From an uncultured Chlorobiaceae bacterium (lineage in GTDB: Bacteria > Bacteroidota > Chlorobiia > Chlorobiales > Chlorobiaceae), in contig CAIJPS010000002.1 in assembly GCA_903822595.1 (NCBI GenBank), positions 1 through 64,000 of the forward strand: DNA of 64,000 nucleotides, read 5' to 3'. Made by a program: the position numbers and the translations under genes. This document shows, in pieces, positions 30,301 to 37,127 of this stretch. The notes below the pieces were generated by a model. The model was not told the origin of the DNA, searched no databases, and was given only the letters and a program-made list of their open reading frames with translations. Each line of letters starts with the position of its first letter. Positions within the stretch are counted from its first letter, which is position 1.

Positions 30301-33300
30301 TTGGCACAGCCGCCTCAGTCCGGCAGTCCGATGCGGAAATGCGAATCATCGGATACTTTATCAACATGCTCCCTCTTGCCTGCCATGCGCATGAGTCAGC
30401 TACGATCGATACTGCGCTGCAGGACATGCAGCAGCATCTGGCAGAAGCCCTCCAGCACTCAAGATACCCTTTTGCACGCATCTACCGCGATTTTCGCCAG
30501 CTTCAACTACGGGTCGGGCATCCGGGGCGATATCCGCTCTTTGATCTTGCCGTTACTGAAAATCCGGCGCTTACGGTCACCGCTGAAACGAATCCCGGTT
30601 TCAGCGCTGCTTCGGCTCCTCCTGAGCCCGACGTTACAAGCTACGAACTGAGGCGAAATGCTCCGGCACAGGATATGGTGCTGGTGCATGAGGGGATGGG
30701 TAATGGAGGACTTGTTATCACCTGGTATGTCAATGCCGCACTGTACACAAAGGATACTGCCCTTACATGGTTCGATACACTGATCGGCTGGATGCGGTTT
30801 TTCAGCAAAAATCCAAACAACTCGGCGCTTCCTCCTCCGCGAATGCTCCCTGAAGAGGAAAAGCTGCTTGAGTGCTGGCAGAAAGGTCCGCTCCGCACCT
30901 GGCCAGTAAGCACCTTTCCAGGACTTTTTGAGCGGATTGCTTCTCTCTATCCAAACAGGCCAGCATTGATCACCGACAATAGTGTTCAGAGCTTTGAAAT
31001 GATCAATAAACGCTCTGATGCTCTGGCGCATGCCATACTGAAACACAATGTGCAGCGGGGTGAAACCGTCGGAGTTCTGACGGAACGCTCAACCTCACTT
31101 CCTGAAACAGTCCTTGCTATCTGGAAAGCAGGCGCATGCTATCTTCCACTGACAGCCGATCTGCCTGCTGAACGGCTTGCATTCATGGTCAGGGACAGTG
31201 CCCTTCGCAACATCATTGCGCTGGACGCTCTGGTCGTTCCATCTCAGCTCTGCAGTGATAACCTCATCATCCTGCGCCCTGAAGAGCTACTCACCGAGAC
31301 GCTCGATTCACCGGTTATCAATAGCGCAATCACCCCTGACGATCCGGCCTATATCATCTATACATCAGGTTCCACGGGTCTTCCCAAGGGGGTCGTACTC
31401 TCCCATAAAGGGCTACTTAATCTCGGTCTGGGGGAATGTGAAATTTTTGGTCTTCGAAATGATGACCGGGTAATGCAGATCTCTTCTCCATCATTCGACT
31501 TGTGGATCAGCGATCTGGCCATAACATGGTCCGCCGGTGCGGCCCTGGTCCCTGTCACGCGCGAAGAGATGAATGACATCTCCGGTATGCAGAGGCTGAT
31601 CCGTCGCCGGGGTGTCACCATCGCCACGATGTCACCATCCTATCTTCGCCTCTTTGAACAGGCAGATTTTCCTGGTCTGCGGTTGATCATGACAGTCGGA
31701 GAACCGCCTGTTACCGATGATTTCCGCTACTACGCGGCAAGGCTTTCATACATGAATGGTTATGGTCCCACCGAAAATACAGCGGCTACTTCAGTCGGCC
31801 AAATTCTTCATGATGCAGAGCAGATCCACGCCGGTCGTCCTCTGTCCAACACCACAGTTTATATCGTCGATGAAAACGGCAAGCCCTCTCCACCGGGTGT
31901 CACGGGTGAAATCCGGGTTGGGGGCACGGGCGTGGCCATTGGCTACCTGAATCGACCGGATCTGACTGCTGCGGCATTCGTATATATAAACGGAGAAAGA
32001 CTTTACAGAACCGGTGATTTCGGACGATGGCTCCGGACAGGTGACCTTCAAATTCTCGGCAGATCGGATACCCAGGTAAAATTGCGCGGCCAGCGTGTCG
32101 AACTCGGCGAGATTGAGCATCGCCTTGCATCCTGGCCGGGCATACAACAGGCGGTTGCCATCGTTGAAACGCGACCGGACCAAAGCCAGATTCTCCGTTC
32201 ATTCGTCACCATGGCTGCCGGAACAGCAATGCCGGAGTATGGTGAGTGGGTCTCCTATCTGTCGGCAACACTTCCTTCCTATATGGTTCCAGCATCCATA
32301 GTCAGCCTCGCGGCCATACCGCTCACGGCGGCAGGCAAAATAGATCGTCAGACACTGCTTAAAACTCTTGATGAAACCGAAAGCTCTCCGACTCAAGCCA
32401 TAGCTGATACAAACGGTTATGCACTGCGAACACCGCCGCAGAACACTATTGAAAAAAGGATTTCGCACGTATGGTCTGAACAGCTCAAGAAACCGCTTCC
32501 CGCCCGCGAAGATCATTTCTTTGAGCTCGGCGGTGACAGTCTGAGCGCCATCGCTGTTATAAACCGTCTCGGTCGAGAGTTTGACTGCAAAGTCAACAAC
32601 CTGTACGAGCATCCCGTATTATCTGATTTCGCCCTTTTCTGCCATCCCCGTCCTGATCATCTGCGGGAACTGCTCGGAAGACTCTGCATGCAATACAGCA
32701 ACTCTGACTCCATTCAGCAAGATGCGGAGCATGAACGCGAAAATGCCCTGCAGGCGCAGCGGGCACTCTATGAAGCAAGGATGCGCTCCGAACGGAATCG
32801 TGATCTTATTCGACAACGCCCCCGCCGTCACGTACTTCTTACTGGCGCAACCGGTTATCTTGGAAGTTACCTCCTGCGAGAACTTCTTGCCGACAACTTG
32901 ATTCATGTAACCGTGTCAGTGCGCAGCAAAGAGAACCTTGAAGGACGCGCCCGACTTGCACGGGTGCTCTCGGGATACTTCGGAAATGATGCCGGCCAGA
33001 CCATGCTTGACAATCCCCGGCTTACCGTTCTGTCCAGCGACCTGCGGCATCCACAACTGCTTCTTTCACAAAGCGATTACGGAAAACTTGCTAAAAGTAT
33101 CGATACCATCTATCACTGTGCTGCCAATGTAAACCATATCGGTCACTACCGGGATTTTCTTGCTGACAATGTGGCCGCAACACGCCATCTTCTGTCGCTT
33201 GCAACACGACAAAAAGAAACCACAACTGATTTTCATTTTATCTCCACGCTTTCAGTATCAGCCAGCGCATTGTTGGGCGATTTCAAGCTCTTTACGGAGT

Positions 33301-33944
33301 ACGACTCTCCTCCCCAGGTTCCGGATGACAACTATTATATCCGAACCAAACAGGAGGCTGAACGACTGGTTATGGAATACCGCACGGAGCTACAAAACAG
33401 CTCTATTTATCGAGTGGGAAACATCTCCTTTGCCTCGGAAGGATCGCGGCTGCAGCAGAACATCAAAGATAATGCCTTTTTCCGCCAGCTTGCCGCATTC
33501 ATGCGCCTTGGTGTCGTGCCTGCCGATCAACCCGCATCGCTCTGCCATGTCGATCTGGTTGCCCGCTCGATTATTGCGCTCTCTTCCAGAGAATCACTGA
33601 CTAATGAGATTCACCATATTGAGACCTCTCGCCGTGACTCTCTTGCAACGCTGATGCTCTCAGCCAACGGGATGAACGATAAAATCAGGGCATGCAGCTT
33701 CGGAGAATTTCTGAAACGGCTGCGTGACGCAGTTAACGAACCGAAAATGGAGTCTGCAGTTGCAGAGACCGTTGAGAATTACGCATTTCAATCCGACAGC
33801 TCCGTCATGACGCGTCGACAGAGAGTTGTAATCGCCTCAGACAGGACGCAGCGTCTGCTGGATCATTTCGGCATCATCTGGCCCACAATACCAAAGGAAG
33901 GAGTTAATGCGCTCATGAACATGGCAATGACGGTTAACGACTGA
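21393..33944 (+). CDS. Nonribosomal peptide synthetase, A-T-C-A-T-C-A-T-C-A-T-reductase (4183 aa)
   Basis: A four-module NRPS. A1 about 10-500, T1 Ser547; C1 with HHSLVDG at 734; A2 about 1070-1560 (Asp1262), T2 Ser1599; C2 HHSIGDG at 1780; A3 about 2115-2600 (Asp2313), T3 Ser2651; C3 HHAVGDG at 2831; A4 about 3176-3650 (Asp3369), T4 Ser3716; a terminal thioester reductase from about 3800 with GATGYLGSYLL and the YIRTK catalytic pair at 3982/3986. The reductase predicts release as an aldehyde or alcohol. By-eye pocket codes: A1 ILRLMAIGTK (no Asp235), A2 DAWFLGFIVK (8/10 to the Leu code DAWFLGNVVK), A3 DVSDVGAITK (7/10 to the Arg code DVADIGAIDK, weak), A4 DLSTMVGAAK (no match known to me). 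C domains lack a typical C1 motif (they begin like EKEFWIAQSAG). Upstream lies a radical SAM gene at 6 bp; downstream an epimerase and exporters. Confidence 0.93.
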   Translation: MHYQQKIHDCFKISARRQPSAPAIISDDVLLTYAELDAASEKLAIELQTRGIKIEESIGVLTERSADLPAAFLAILKAGGVYVPMAADLPADRLANMAEQAGIRLLIVLDGIEIPPALRESVLSNGSSKLSEAVIRPEELSAGNTGASTLDERKSRLTTLAAILFTSGSSGTPKGVTLTHTACINMAHGHIDAQGITSKDRILLSSSPVFILGFRTLCIPLISGSAFVPVRRSIIDNPDRLLELMSRHKVSIALFTPSYLHLLNGAVPKGLRCIMTAGELPNADDARHYARHVDYWNIYGATEVCGTICMHHVDPDEQGLVLSGRPFADTEVYLLDADGNEVPEGEIGEVHVIGTGVSPGYLKQPELNAEYFIETRYGRAFRSHDLARWNSNNELETLGRSDNAVKISGQAVSLDEIELALQRHPAIKTAKSVHLKGRIFAFVEYQESREKEAVNWREFLQRRLPSYMIPVHFTVLDKIPLNSAGKADQKALQAIAEELFHNGSIEQGDSTPPVGPLELAIAAIWEELLDIRPIMREQNFFAAGGTSLLAIAVSQRLHLLGYNVPVQMVLSALNVRALAEHIASIEHEPDSHLNRDLSVSNIATVDQEDFWIASEIGLAAAASHIVRFLRVHGKPYAPVAWQSAWIRLLDRHAALRTAFYADEKNRIRWKSVSSGELSRHAALRIDHCSSMEEARNIAARWGNERFLLIDPPLARAGIVQIEERNETLFWFVLHHSLVDGASARLIQDDLLALLGGRQLPPAPNGVAMASSAEQHYLNSKRAEHDRRFWMRCFDTLAARGSGAFSEYVTDRQRPSLPGKRGSEPLVEQLDGGTVQTLGRLAKSRGIGLHALLLAILASEIRRRSGVSDLMVGSGITIRPAGGERAVGHFVNLLPVILLKDGDLPFSEHLLNTQSALTETVEHAAYPSGMLYREFRQCHPDLRPRARTSLFDIALTAIPSRTISDPQSEITLEPLSLSGELEHPAAGLDLSFSHEPSSDSGGGLNLLLSWNSDVCSIESARAWLSSFAAWARWLAEEPERIHQPLPPLLPSEMELLQKWEQGKKELRPDQRAHELFEALVDLHPDRPALISREHSATFRKIDSLANGLAACLMNRGVVRGTTVGVLASGPENLPATVLAIWKAGGAYLPLAFDIPAARLASMAKDAGAKHLIVLDRLTPPPLLCSEIDTIIFQEECAESELRPKRDGSTDDIAYIIYTSGTTGTPKGVPVTHAAYINTILGVAERIGLRDNDRIALVSTISFDASLWEIGHGLLNGITLVPISPSLREDPWQMKPYYHELGVTIAFHTPSYLRVSEKLPFEGLRILLMGGEAPNHQDVSLYAGRLAFWNFYGPTEATIVVSGGLILSDHDPEKPLNVGSPLPNMRISIRRDDGSPVPPCVQGELWLGGMGITHGYLNQPEPCARHFVDTPEALFYRSGDYGRWSAEGQVEISGRIDQQIKLNGQRVELGEIEQKLCKHPSVVNATVLADELQNGVKILRAFVQPENMASFSQAHLLEFLTEHLSLHMVPASIMPVAVIPLTPSGKVDREVLFKHAKELQKNTDRQMPLNPLEKRVADIWADVLGHTVARNDNFFALGGNSLLAVTLAHRASEALRQSVSARSLFAAPTLSAFVENISSVAAISLQETIDQETDLASEGEKEFWIAQSAGLDTRNFIIPVHYLINQEVTAERLQKAWDILVKRHAGLRAFFKDDESGLLRRRLAPEIDWTLESSVAYSTVDAIALIRERQFSSLSMSATPLWRAGIVEAEKGKKRFFWLALHHSIGDGQSIGTLFNELAILLDGGTLSPLSPGGMVFASREYAYLASKEAQHDGRYWENLLNRVPDSAFEEWPLDIARSSRSTPGSHRFELLLDGRTSESLKTLARIHHSTLHSLILTLLALEAGRRTARSNIMIGTTASVRESASDFQVIGYGVNMLPLHLIPERHRTFGKLLQSTQQSLAEALQHARLPFAHIYHASWNKRPELRNPLRYPLFDIVVTENPGGRKNGAARFFTSAERTIGPISYESTCASPGQDMVLIHENLEGGELLLQWHVNAAIYTEQTARFWLESLTGWARWLAEKPERAAEPLPYLLPEETRMLASWQQGEIVERPRLRFHELFERIADQPDQADRPAVITPDRRLSYRSLDEEANTIAHNLLQRGAARGSVVAVLAGRSSQLPAALLGIWKSGATYLPLSMELPPERMSFMATDGGVSHLIVLDGIAVPEELDRIVSDPLRPEELPEPFRRQYSKRAFSDGQPDDIAYILYTSGSTGKPKGTLIAHDSLVNMVLGAAGILEFQADDRSLLFASPSFDVSLSDIGVPLASGAAICPLPKNIIESPQRFLDFLQEMRITVADITPTYLGLLEGAKLPATLRVLVTGGEAPAPEDVKRYAHHLNYFNAYGPTENTITSTMGLLKVDERRFLTAGRPLPNTSVTICNDEGYALAPGVTGEIWLGGVGISQGYLNRPELTAASFMESPHGRLYRTGDLGRWQADGTLEIIGRIDDQVKMNGIRIELGEIEYALTAHPAISQAVVLLDEQQRGAKSLWGVVRLKPGEQMPEMAEWKTFLMERLPSHMIPSGVISVLSIPLMVSGKVDRMALLDLLDVHPSSTGQTPPQDELEQCIAGIWADLLERSPIHREDNFFALGGHSLLAIAVAHRLEKQLGHEVPARELFAEPTLAGFSERVRELQTGESVDDLLSDLATEGQREFWTAEQAGLETSGFNIPLTLVLHGEVPEAERWTDAWNKIIHRHDALRTGFCEDGSGILRRVVAEQVDATLEYQFASSFDEALSRIKRGQSDPFYMGNPGLWRAGLTRIAESSQTIFWFVMHHAVGDGISLGILIEELSALLKGAVLAPLNFGFDRSAAREAAYMESKTAQIDAEYWQFIIGELVKKSPDALDEWPLDKLRPNVRSVSSPGSHCFRTCLDPATANVLRSLAKKNRATLHALMLTLLGLEVRRRTGRTRFLLGTAASVRQSDAEMRIIGYFINMLPLACHAHESATIDTALQDMQQHLAEALQHSRYPFARIYRDFRQLQLRVGHPGRYPLFDLAVTENPALTVTAETNPGFSAASAPPEPDVTSYELRRNAPAQDMVLVHEGMGNGGLVITWYVNAALYTKDTALTWFDTLIGWMRFFSKNPNNSALPPPRMLPEEEKLLECWQKGPLRTWPVSTFPGLFERIASLYPNRPALITDNSVQSFEMINKRSDALAHAILKHNVQRGETVGVLTERSTSLPETVLAIWKAGACYLPLTADLPAERLAFMVRDSALRNIIALDALVVPSQLCSDNLIILRPEELLTETLDSPVINSAITPDDPAYIIYTSGSTGLPKGVVLSHKGLLNLGLGECEIFGLRNDDRVMQISSPSFDLWISDLAITWSAGAALVPVTREEMNDISGMQRLIRRRGVTIATMSPSYLRLFEQADFPGLRLIMTVGEPPVTDDFRYYAARLSYMNGYGPTENTAATSVGQILHDAEQIHAGRPLSNTTVYIVDENGKPSPPGVTGEIRVGGTGVAIGYLNRPDLTAAAFVYINGERLYRTGDFGRWLRTGDLQILGRSDTQVKLRGQRVELGEIEHRLASWPGIQQAVAIVETRPDQSQILRSFVTMAAGTAMPEYGEWVSYLSATLPSYMVPASIVSLAAIPLTAAGKIDRQTLLKTLDETESSPTQAIADTNGYALRTPPQNTIEKRISHVWSEQLKKPLPAREDHFFELGGDSLSAIAVINRLGREFDCKVNNLYEHPVLSDFALFCHPRPDHLRELLGRLCMQYSNSDSIQQDAEHERENALQAQRALYEARMRSERNRDLIRQRPRRHVLLTGATGYLGSYLLRELLADNLIHVTVSVRSKENLEGRARLARVLSGYFGNDAGQTMLDNPRLTVLSSDLRHPQLLLSQSDYGKLAKSIDTIYHCAANVNHIGHYRDFLADNVAATRHLLSLATRQKETTTDFHFISTLSVSASALLGDFKLFTEYDSPPQVPDDNYYIRTKQEAERLVMEYRTELQNSSIYRVGNISFASEGSRLQQNIKDNAFFRQLAAFMRLGVVPADQPASLCHVDLVARSIIALSSRESLTNEIHHIETSRRDSLATLMLSANGMNDKIRACSFGEFLKRLRDAVNEPKMESAVAETVENYAFQSDSSVMTRRQRVVIASDRTQRLLDHFGIIWPTIPKEGVNALMNMAMTVND

Positions 33945-34025
33945 TGAGCAGATAAGGCCTGTCCTTCGTTGAGAAAAGAATAAAACTCATGATACAAAAC
34001 GTCGGAACAATTCTGAACGAGCGCC

Positions 34026-35261
34026 ATGAAATCAATAGAAAAAATAGATTATCTCCCTATTCAGAAATGGTTTATGCAGAGATCGCTAACAGATAGGAGT
34101 CGCTTTAACCACTCTTTTCTGATCCGTGTCAATCAGCCGCTCGACAAGAAAAGAGTACAGGACTCGCTGGAGAAACTGTGTCGTCTGCATGGGATGCTGA
34201 GGGCTGTCTTTCCTGCCGGGGGCAAGTGCTTTCTGAAAGAAAGTCTCTCCATTGAAGTAAAGGAACTCGATATCCGCGAAAAAAATGAAGCTGAGCTATT
34301 TGAAGAACTGGCCCGATGGCAAAGCGGGTTTGATCTGGAAAGCGGGTATCTCTGGCAAAGCGGTATCTTGCGAGGCTATAAAGATGGGAGCGAACGGCTC
34401 TATCTGGCGGCACACCACATGATTATTGATGCAGCGAGCTGGTCGATAATCCGTGAAGACCTGCAAAGACTCTATGATGGCGAAGTGACAGAAAACAGGA
34501 GTGGAAGTTACCGGGAGTGGGTTGACGCTGTCAAATCCTATACCGTGACCGCCGCAGACGAAGAAAAAGCCTACTGGGAAGAATCAATACATGAACAGCA
34601 GCAGCAAAAGTCTCTCTGGAAAGAACTTGCGGAAAAGGATAACAGCCGGTTACGACATACCAGAGTTGAGTTTTCACAGGAGATCGTCAGGAAGGTGGTG
34701 CCGCAAAATCATGAGGCGAACCATTTCGATATCAACGAAGTACTGCTGAGCGGATTAGCTTATGCACTTCATGAGGTTAGCGGCGAAAAAAACAACTGGA
34801 TAACGCTCGAAAAACATGGACGTGACGGTATAAAGAGGCCCGTTGATGTAAGTCGGACGATAGGATGGTTCACAACACTCTTTCCGGTTTGCCTGACTGT
34901 CGGCGATAGCATCGGAGAGACACTCATCGGCAATCGTGAGCGGTTAAGAGCAATCCCCGGCAAGGGAACAGGATATGGAGCATTATATGGCTATGACAAC
35001 ATGCCCTGCATCCTTTTTAATTATCTCGAAAAACTGATCGGGACAGACGAGAGCAACTGGCAGATCCGCATTGAAGAGGCAAGCGGCGAAAGCATGAGTC
35101 CTGATAACCGGTTTGACAATATCGTCGACATCAATGGATTGGGCAGAGAAGGGAAAGCTGGGCTTTGGGTTGAAAGCTGTCTGAAAGAGGAGAATCACCA
35201 ACTCCTGTGCGAGGCTTTCAAAAGAAACGTCGAAGCTGTCGCCTATTATGTTCATCGGTAA
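34026..35261 (+). CDS. Stand-alone NRPS epimerization domain
   Basis: A 411-residue free-standing domain of the condensation superfamily with epimerization-type motifs: AAHHMIIDAASWSII, with H130 and the Asp of HHxxxD but Ala in place of Gly; EKHGRDG near residue 262 (family EGHGRE); DVSRTIGWFTTLFP; and GTGYGALYGYD (family GxGYG). No carrier or adenylation domain is attached. E domains are normally fused after a T domain and convert the bound L-residue to a D/L mixture; this one must act in trans on a T domain, most likely of the 21393 synthetase 81 bp upstream. The Glu to Asp change at the catalytic EGHGRE motif should be checked for activity. It could otherwise be a non-catalytic remnant. 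Confidence 0.82.
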   Translation: MKSIEKIDYLPIQKWFMQRSLTDRSRFNHSFLIRVNQPLDKKRVQDSLEKLCRLHGMLRAVFPAGGKCFLKESLSIEVKELDIREKNEAELFEELARWQSGFDLESGYLWQSGILRGYKDGSERLYLAAHHMIIDAASWSIIREDLQRLYDGEVTENRSGSYREWVDAVKSYTVTAADEEKAYWEESIHEQQQQKSLWKELAEKDNSRLRHTRVEFSQEIVRKVVPQNHEANHFDINEVLLSGLAYALHEVSGEKNNWITLEKHGRDGIKRPVDVSRTIGWFTTLFPVCLTVGDSIGETLIGNRERLRAIPGKGTGYGALYGYDNMPCILFNYLEKLIGTDESNWQIRIEEASGESMSPDNRFDNIVDINGLGREGKAGLWVESCLKEENHQLLCEAFKRNVEAVAYYVHR

Positions 35262-35477
35262 ATGATGAGCGGTTCAATGCGTATCATCATAAGGGAATCT
35301 GAGTTTTTTTTCAGTAATTAATATACGAAGAGCTCCATCAGGATCGGGTGCCGCACAAGGATCCGGAATTCCGCGTGTAGCAGAGTTATCGAGGACTTTT
35401 TGTACGAATTTCAATAGCGATGGCGTTTATTCAGCATAAGTGGTGCGAATTGCCGTCCTAATAACAAGGAGAGAGTA

Positions 35478-37127
35478 TTGCATCTGATCCGTCTCCTGAA
35501 ATTGATCGGTGGTAACCCTTTACGGAAGCTTCTTGCATTTGCTTCAGCATCGGCACTGAGCACTACCCTTGTGCTTTCAGTGGTTACCTTCGCTGCCCAG
35601 CAAATCGACAAAACCAAAGAAGAGTTCGTTAATGTGCCGCTTGCGGTGCTCTTTCTGCTCTGCCTGGTGACCTATATTGTCTTTGAAAGCCGCCTGGTTG
35701 AGCGGTTTGCTTCTGATATCGAAGAAGCCATCGACCTGCTGCGCATGAAGCTGATCGGTCGGCTGCGTCATGCGGATCTCTGGCAACTGGAGCATTTCGG
35801 CCAGAGCCGCCTGTTCGCCAACATTACCCAGAGCTGCAAGGTCGTTTCATCGAACTCTCAATACCTTGCCCTGACAACCCGTTCGATCATCCAGATCGCG
35901 ATGATACTCATCTATATCGCGACGGTTTCGATGATCTCATGCCTGATGTTAACAGCTTTGCTCGCAGTTGCATCGACGGCCTACTATCGCCTTGGGCTAT
36001 CTCTGGAGAGATGCCAGGAAAGCCTGGCTGAGGATGAGGGGAAACTTTTTGAATGCGTCTCTGACCTGCTCGACGGATTCAAGGAACAGCGGCTCTGCAG
36101 CCGCAGAAGCCAGGCTCTGGGTGAAGAATTCAACAAGCTCTCCCGGCACACGGTTACATCGCGCAGCGAACTGCATCGGCAAAGCTGGCAGCAGTTTGTG
36201 TTTGGCGAAACCATGTTCAACCTGATGCTTGGGCTTGTGGTTTTTGTCATACCGGTTTACTCCCCCTCTGTAAGAACCGAACTGGTAAAGATATCTGCAG
36301 CGGTACTCTTCATGGTTCCTCCTGTATTCGGACTGATGCAATCCCTTACGGTCCTTCGTGCAGCCAAAGCTGCCGCAGGCCGTATGATGGAGCTGGACAG
36401 TGAACTCGTCAACATTGTGGAGCTCTGCAGTGAAGATCCTGAGCAACAAGTGCCCGCCGAGTTCAACGAGATAAGGATGGCTGATATGGTATTTGCCTAT
36501 CCGGCTCCCGGTGGAGAAATACCCTTCACTCTCGGTACTCTCAACCTCAGCATCAAAAGGGGTGAAGTGCTTTTCATAACCGGCGGCAACGGTTCAGGAA
36601 AATCGAGCTTGATCAAACTTCTGACCGGGCTCTATCATCCGCATCACGGGAGGCTCCTTCAGGACGACAAGGTTATCAGCTCACCCCAGTTTGCCGGTTA
36701 TCGTTCGCTCATGGCACCGGTTTTCTCCGACTTCCATCTTTTTATGCACCTTTACGGCCTTGGAGAGGTTGACCGCACTGAAGCAGAAGAACTGCTTCGC
36801 TGGATGGAGATGGATAGTGTAGTCGGTATGGAGGGAAACCAGTTTACTCGCACAAAGCTTTCGACCGGGCAACGCAAACGTCTGGCCCTTGTTGCGGCAC
36901 TGCTTGAGAAAAAACCGATTCTGATTCTTGATGAATGGGCCGCTGACCAGGACGCATATTTCCGGCATAAATTCTACCGCGAAATTCTGCCAGAACTCAA
37001 GCGGCGCGGAATGACCATTATTGCCGTGACGCACGATGACCGCTATTTTGACGCTGCTGACCGCCGTCTCCATCTTGAGTACGGCTGGCTGACAGAACTG
37101 CACGCCAACAGGAAGGAGACAATATGA
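35478..37127 (+). CDS. Cyclic-peptide-type ABC exporter, fused permease and ATPase (PvdE/SyrD-like)
   Basis: A 549-residue half-exporter: about six transmembrane helices in the first 330 residues, then a nucleotide-binding domain with Walker A GGNGSGKSS (from about 369), signature LSTGQRKRLALV (about 461), Walker B PILILDEWAADQD (about 481) and the H-loop THDDRYF. The DEWAADQD motif is characteristic of the PvdE/SyrD group that exports peptidic siderophores and lipopeptides from NRPS clusters. The start is a TTG at 35478 with AAGGAGAG upstream, an acceptable alternative start. The stop overlaps the ATG of the next half-transporter (ATGA). Confidence 0.9.
   Translation: MHLIRLLKLIGGNPLRKLLAFASASALSTTLVLSVVTFAAQQIDKTKEEFVNVPLAVLFLLCLVTYIVFESRLVERFASDIEEAIDLLRMKLIGRLRHADLWQLEHFGQSRLFANITQSCKVVSSNSQYLALTTRSIIQIAMILIYIATVSMISCLMLTALLAVASTAYYRLGLSLERCQESLAEDEGKLFECVSDLLDGFKEQRLCSRRSQALGEEFNKLSRHTVTSRSELHRQSWQQFVFGETMFNLMLGLVVFVIPVYSPSVRTELVKISAAVLFMVPPVFGLMQSLTVLRAAKAAAGRMMELDSELVNIVELCSEDPEQQVPAEFNEIRMADMVFAYPAPGGEIPFTLGTLNLSIKRGEVLFITGGNGSGKSSLIKLLTGLYHPHHGRLLQDDKVISSPQFAGYRSLMAPVFSDFHLFMHLYGLGEVDRTEAEELLRWMEMDSVVGMEGNQFTRTKLSTGQRKRLALVAALLEKKPILILDEWAADQDAYFRHKFYREILPELKRRGMTIIAVTHDDRYFDAADRRLHLEYGWLTELHANRKETI

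Noticed and set aside
35262-35310. Possible terminator between the E-domain gene and the exporters
   Set aside because: ATGATGA (35262-35268) and TCATCAT (35284-35290) can pair and a T8 run follows, but the stem is short and AT-only and the T-run starts about 13 nt too late.
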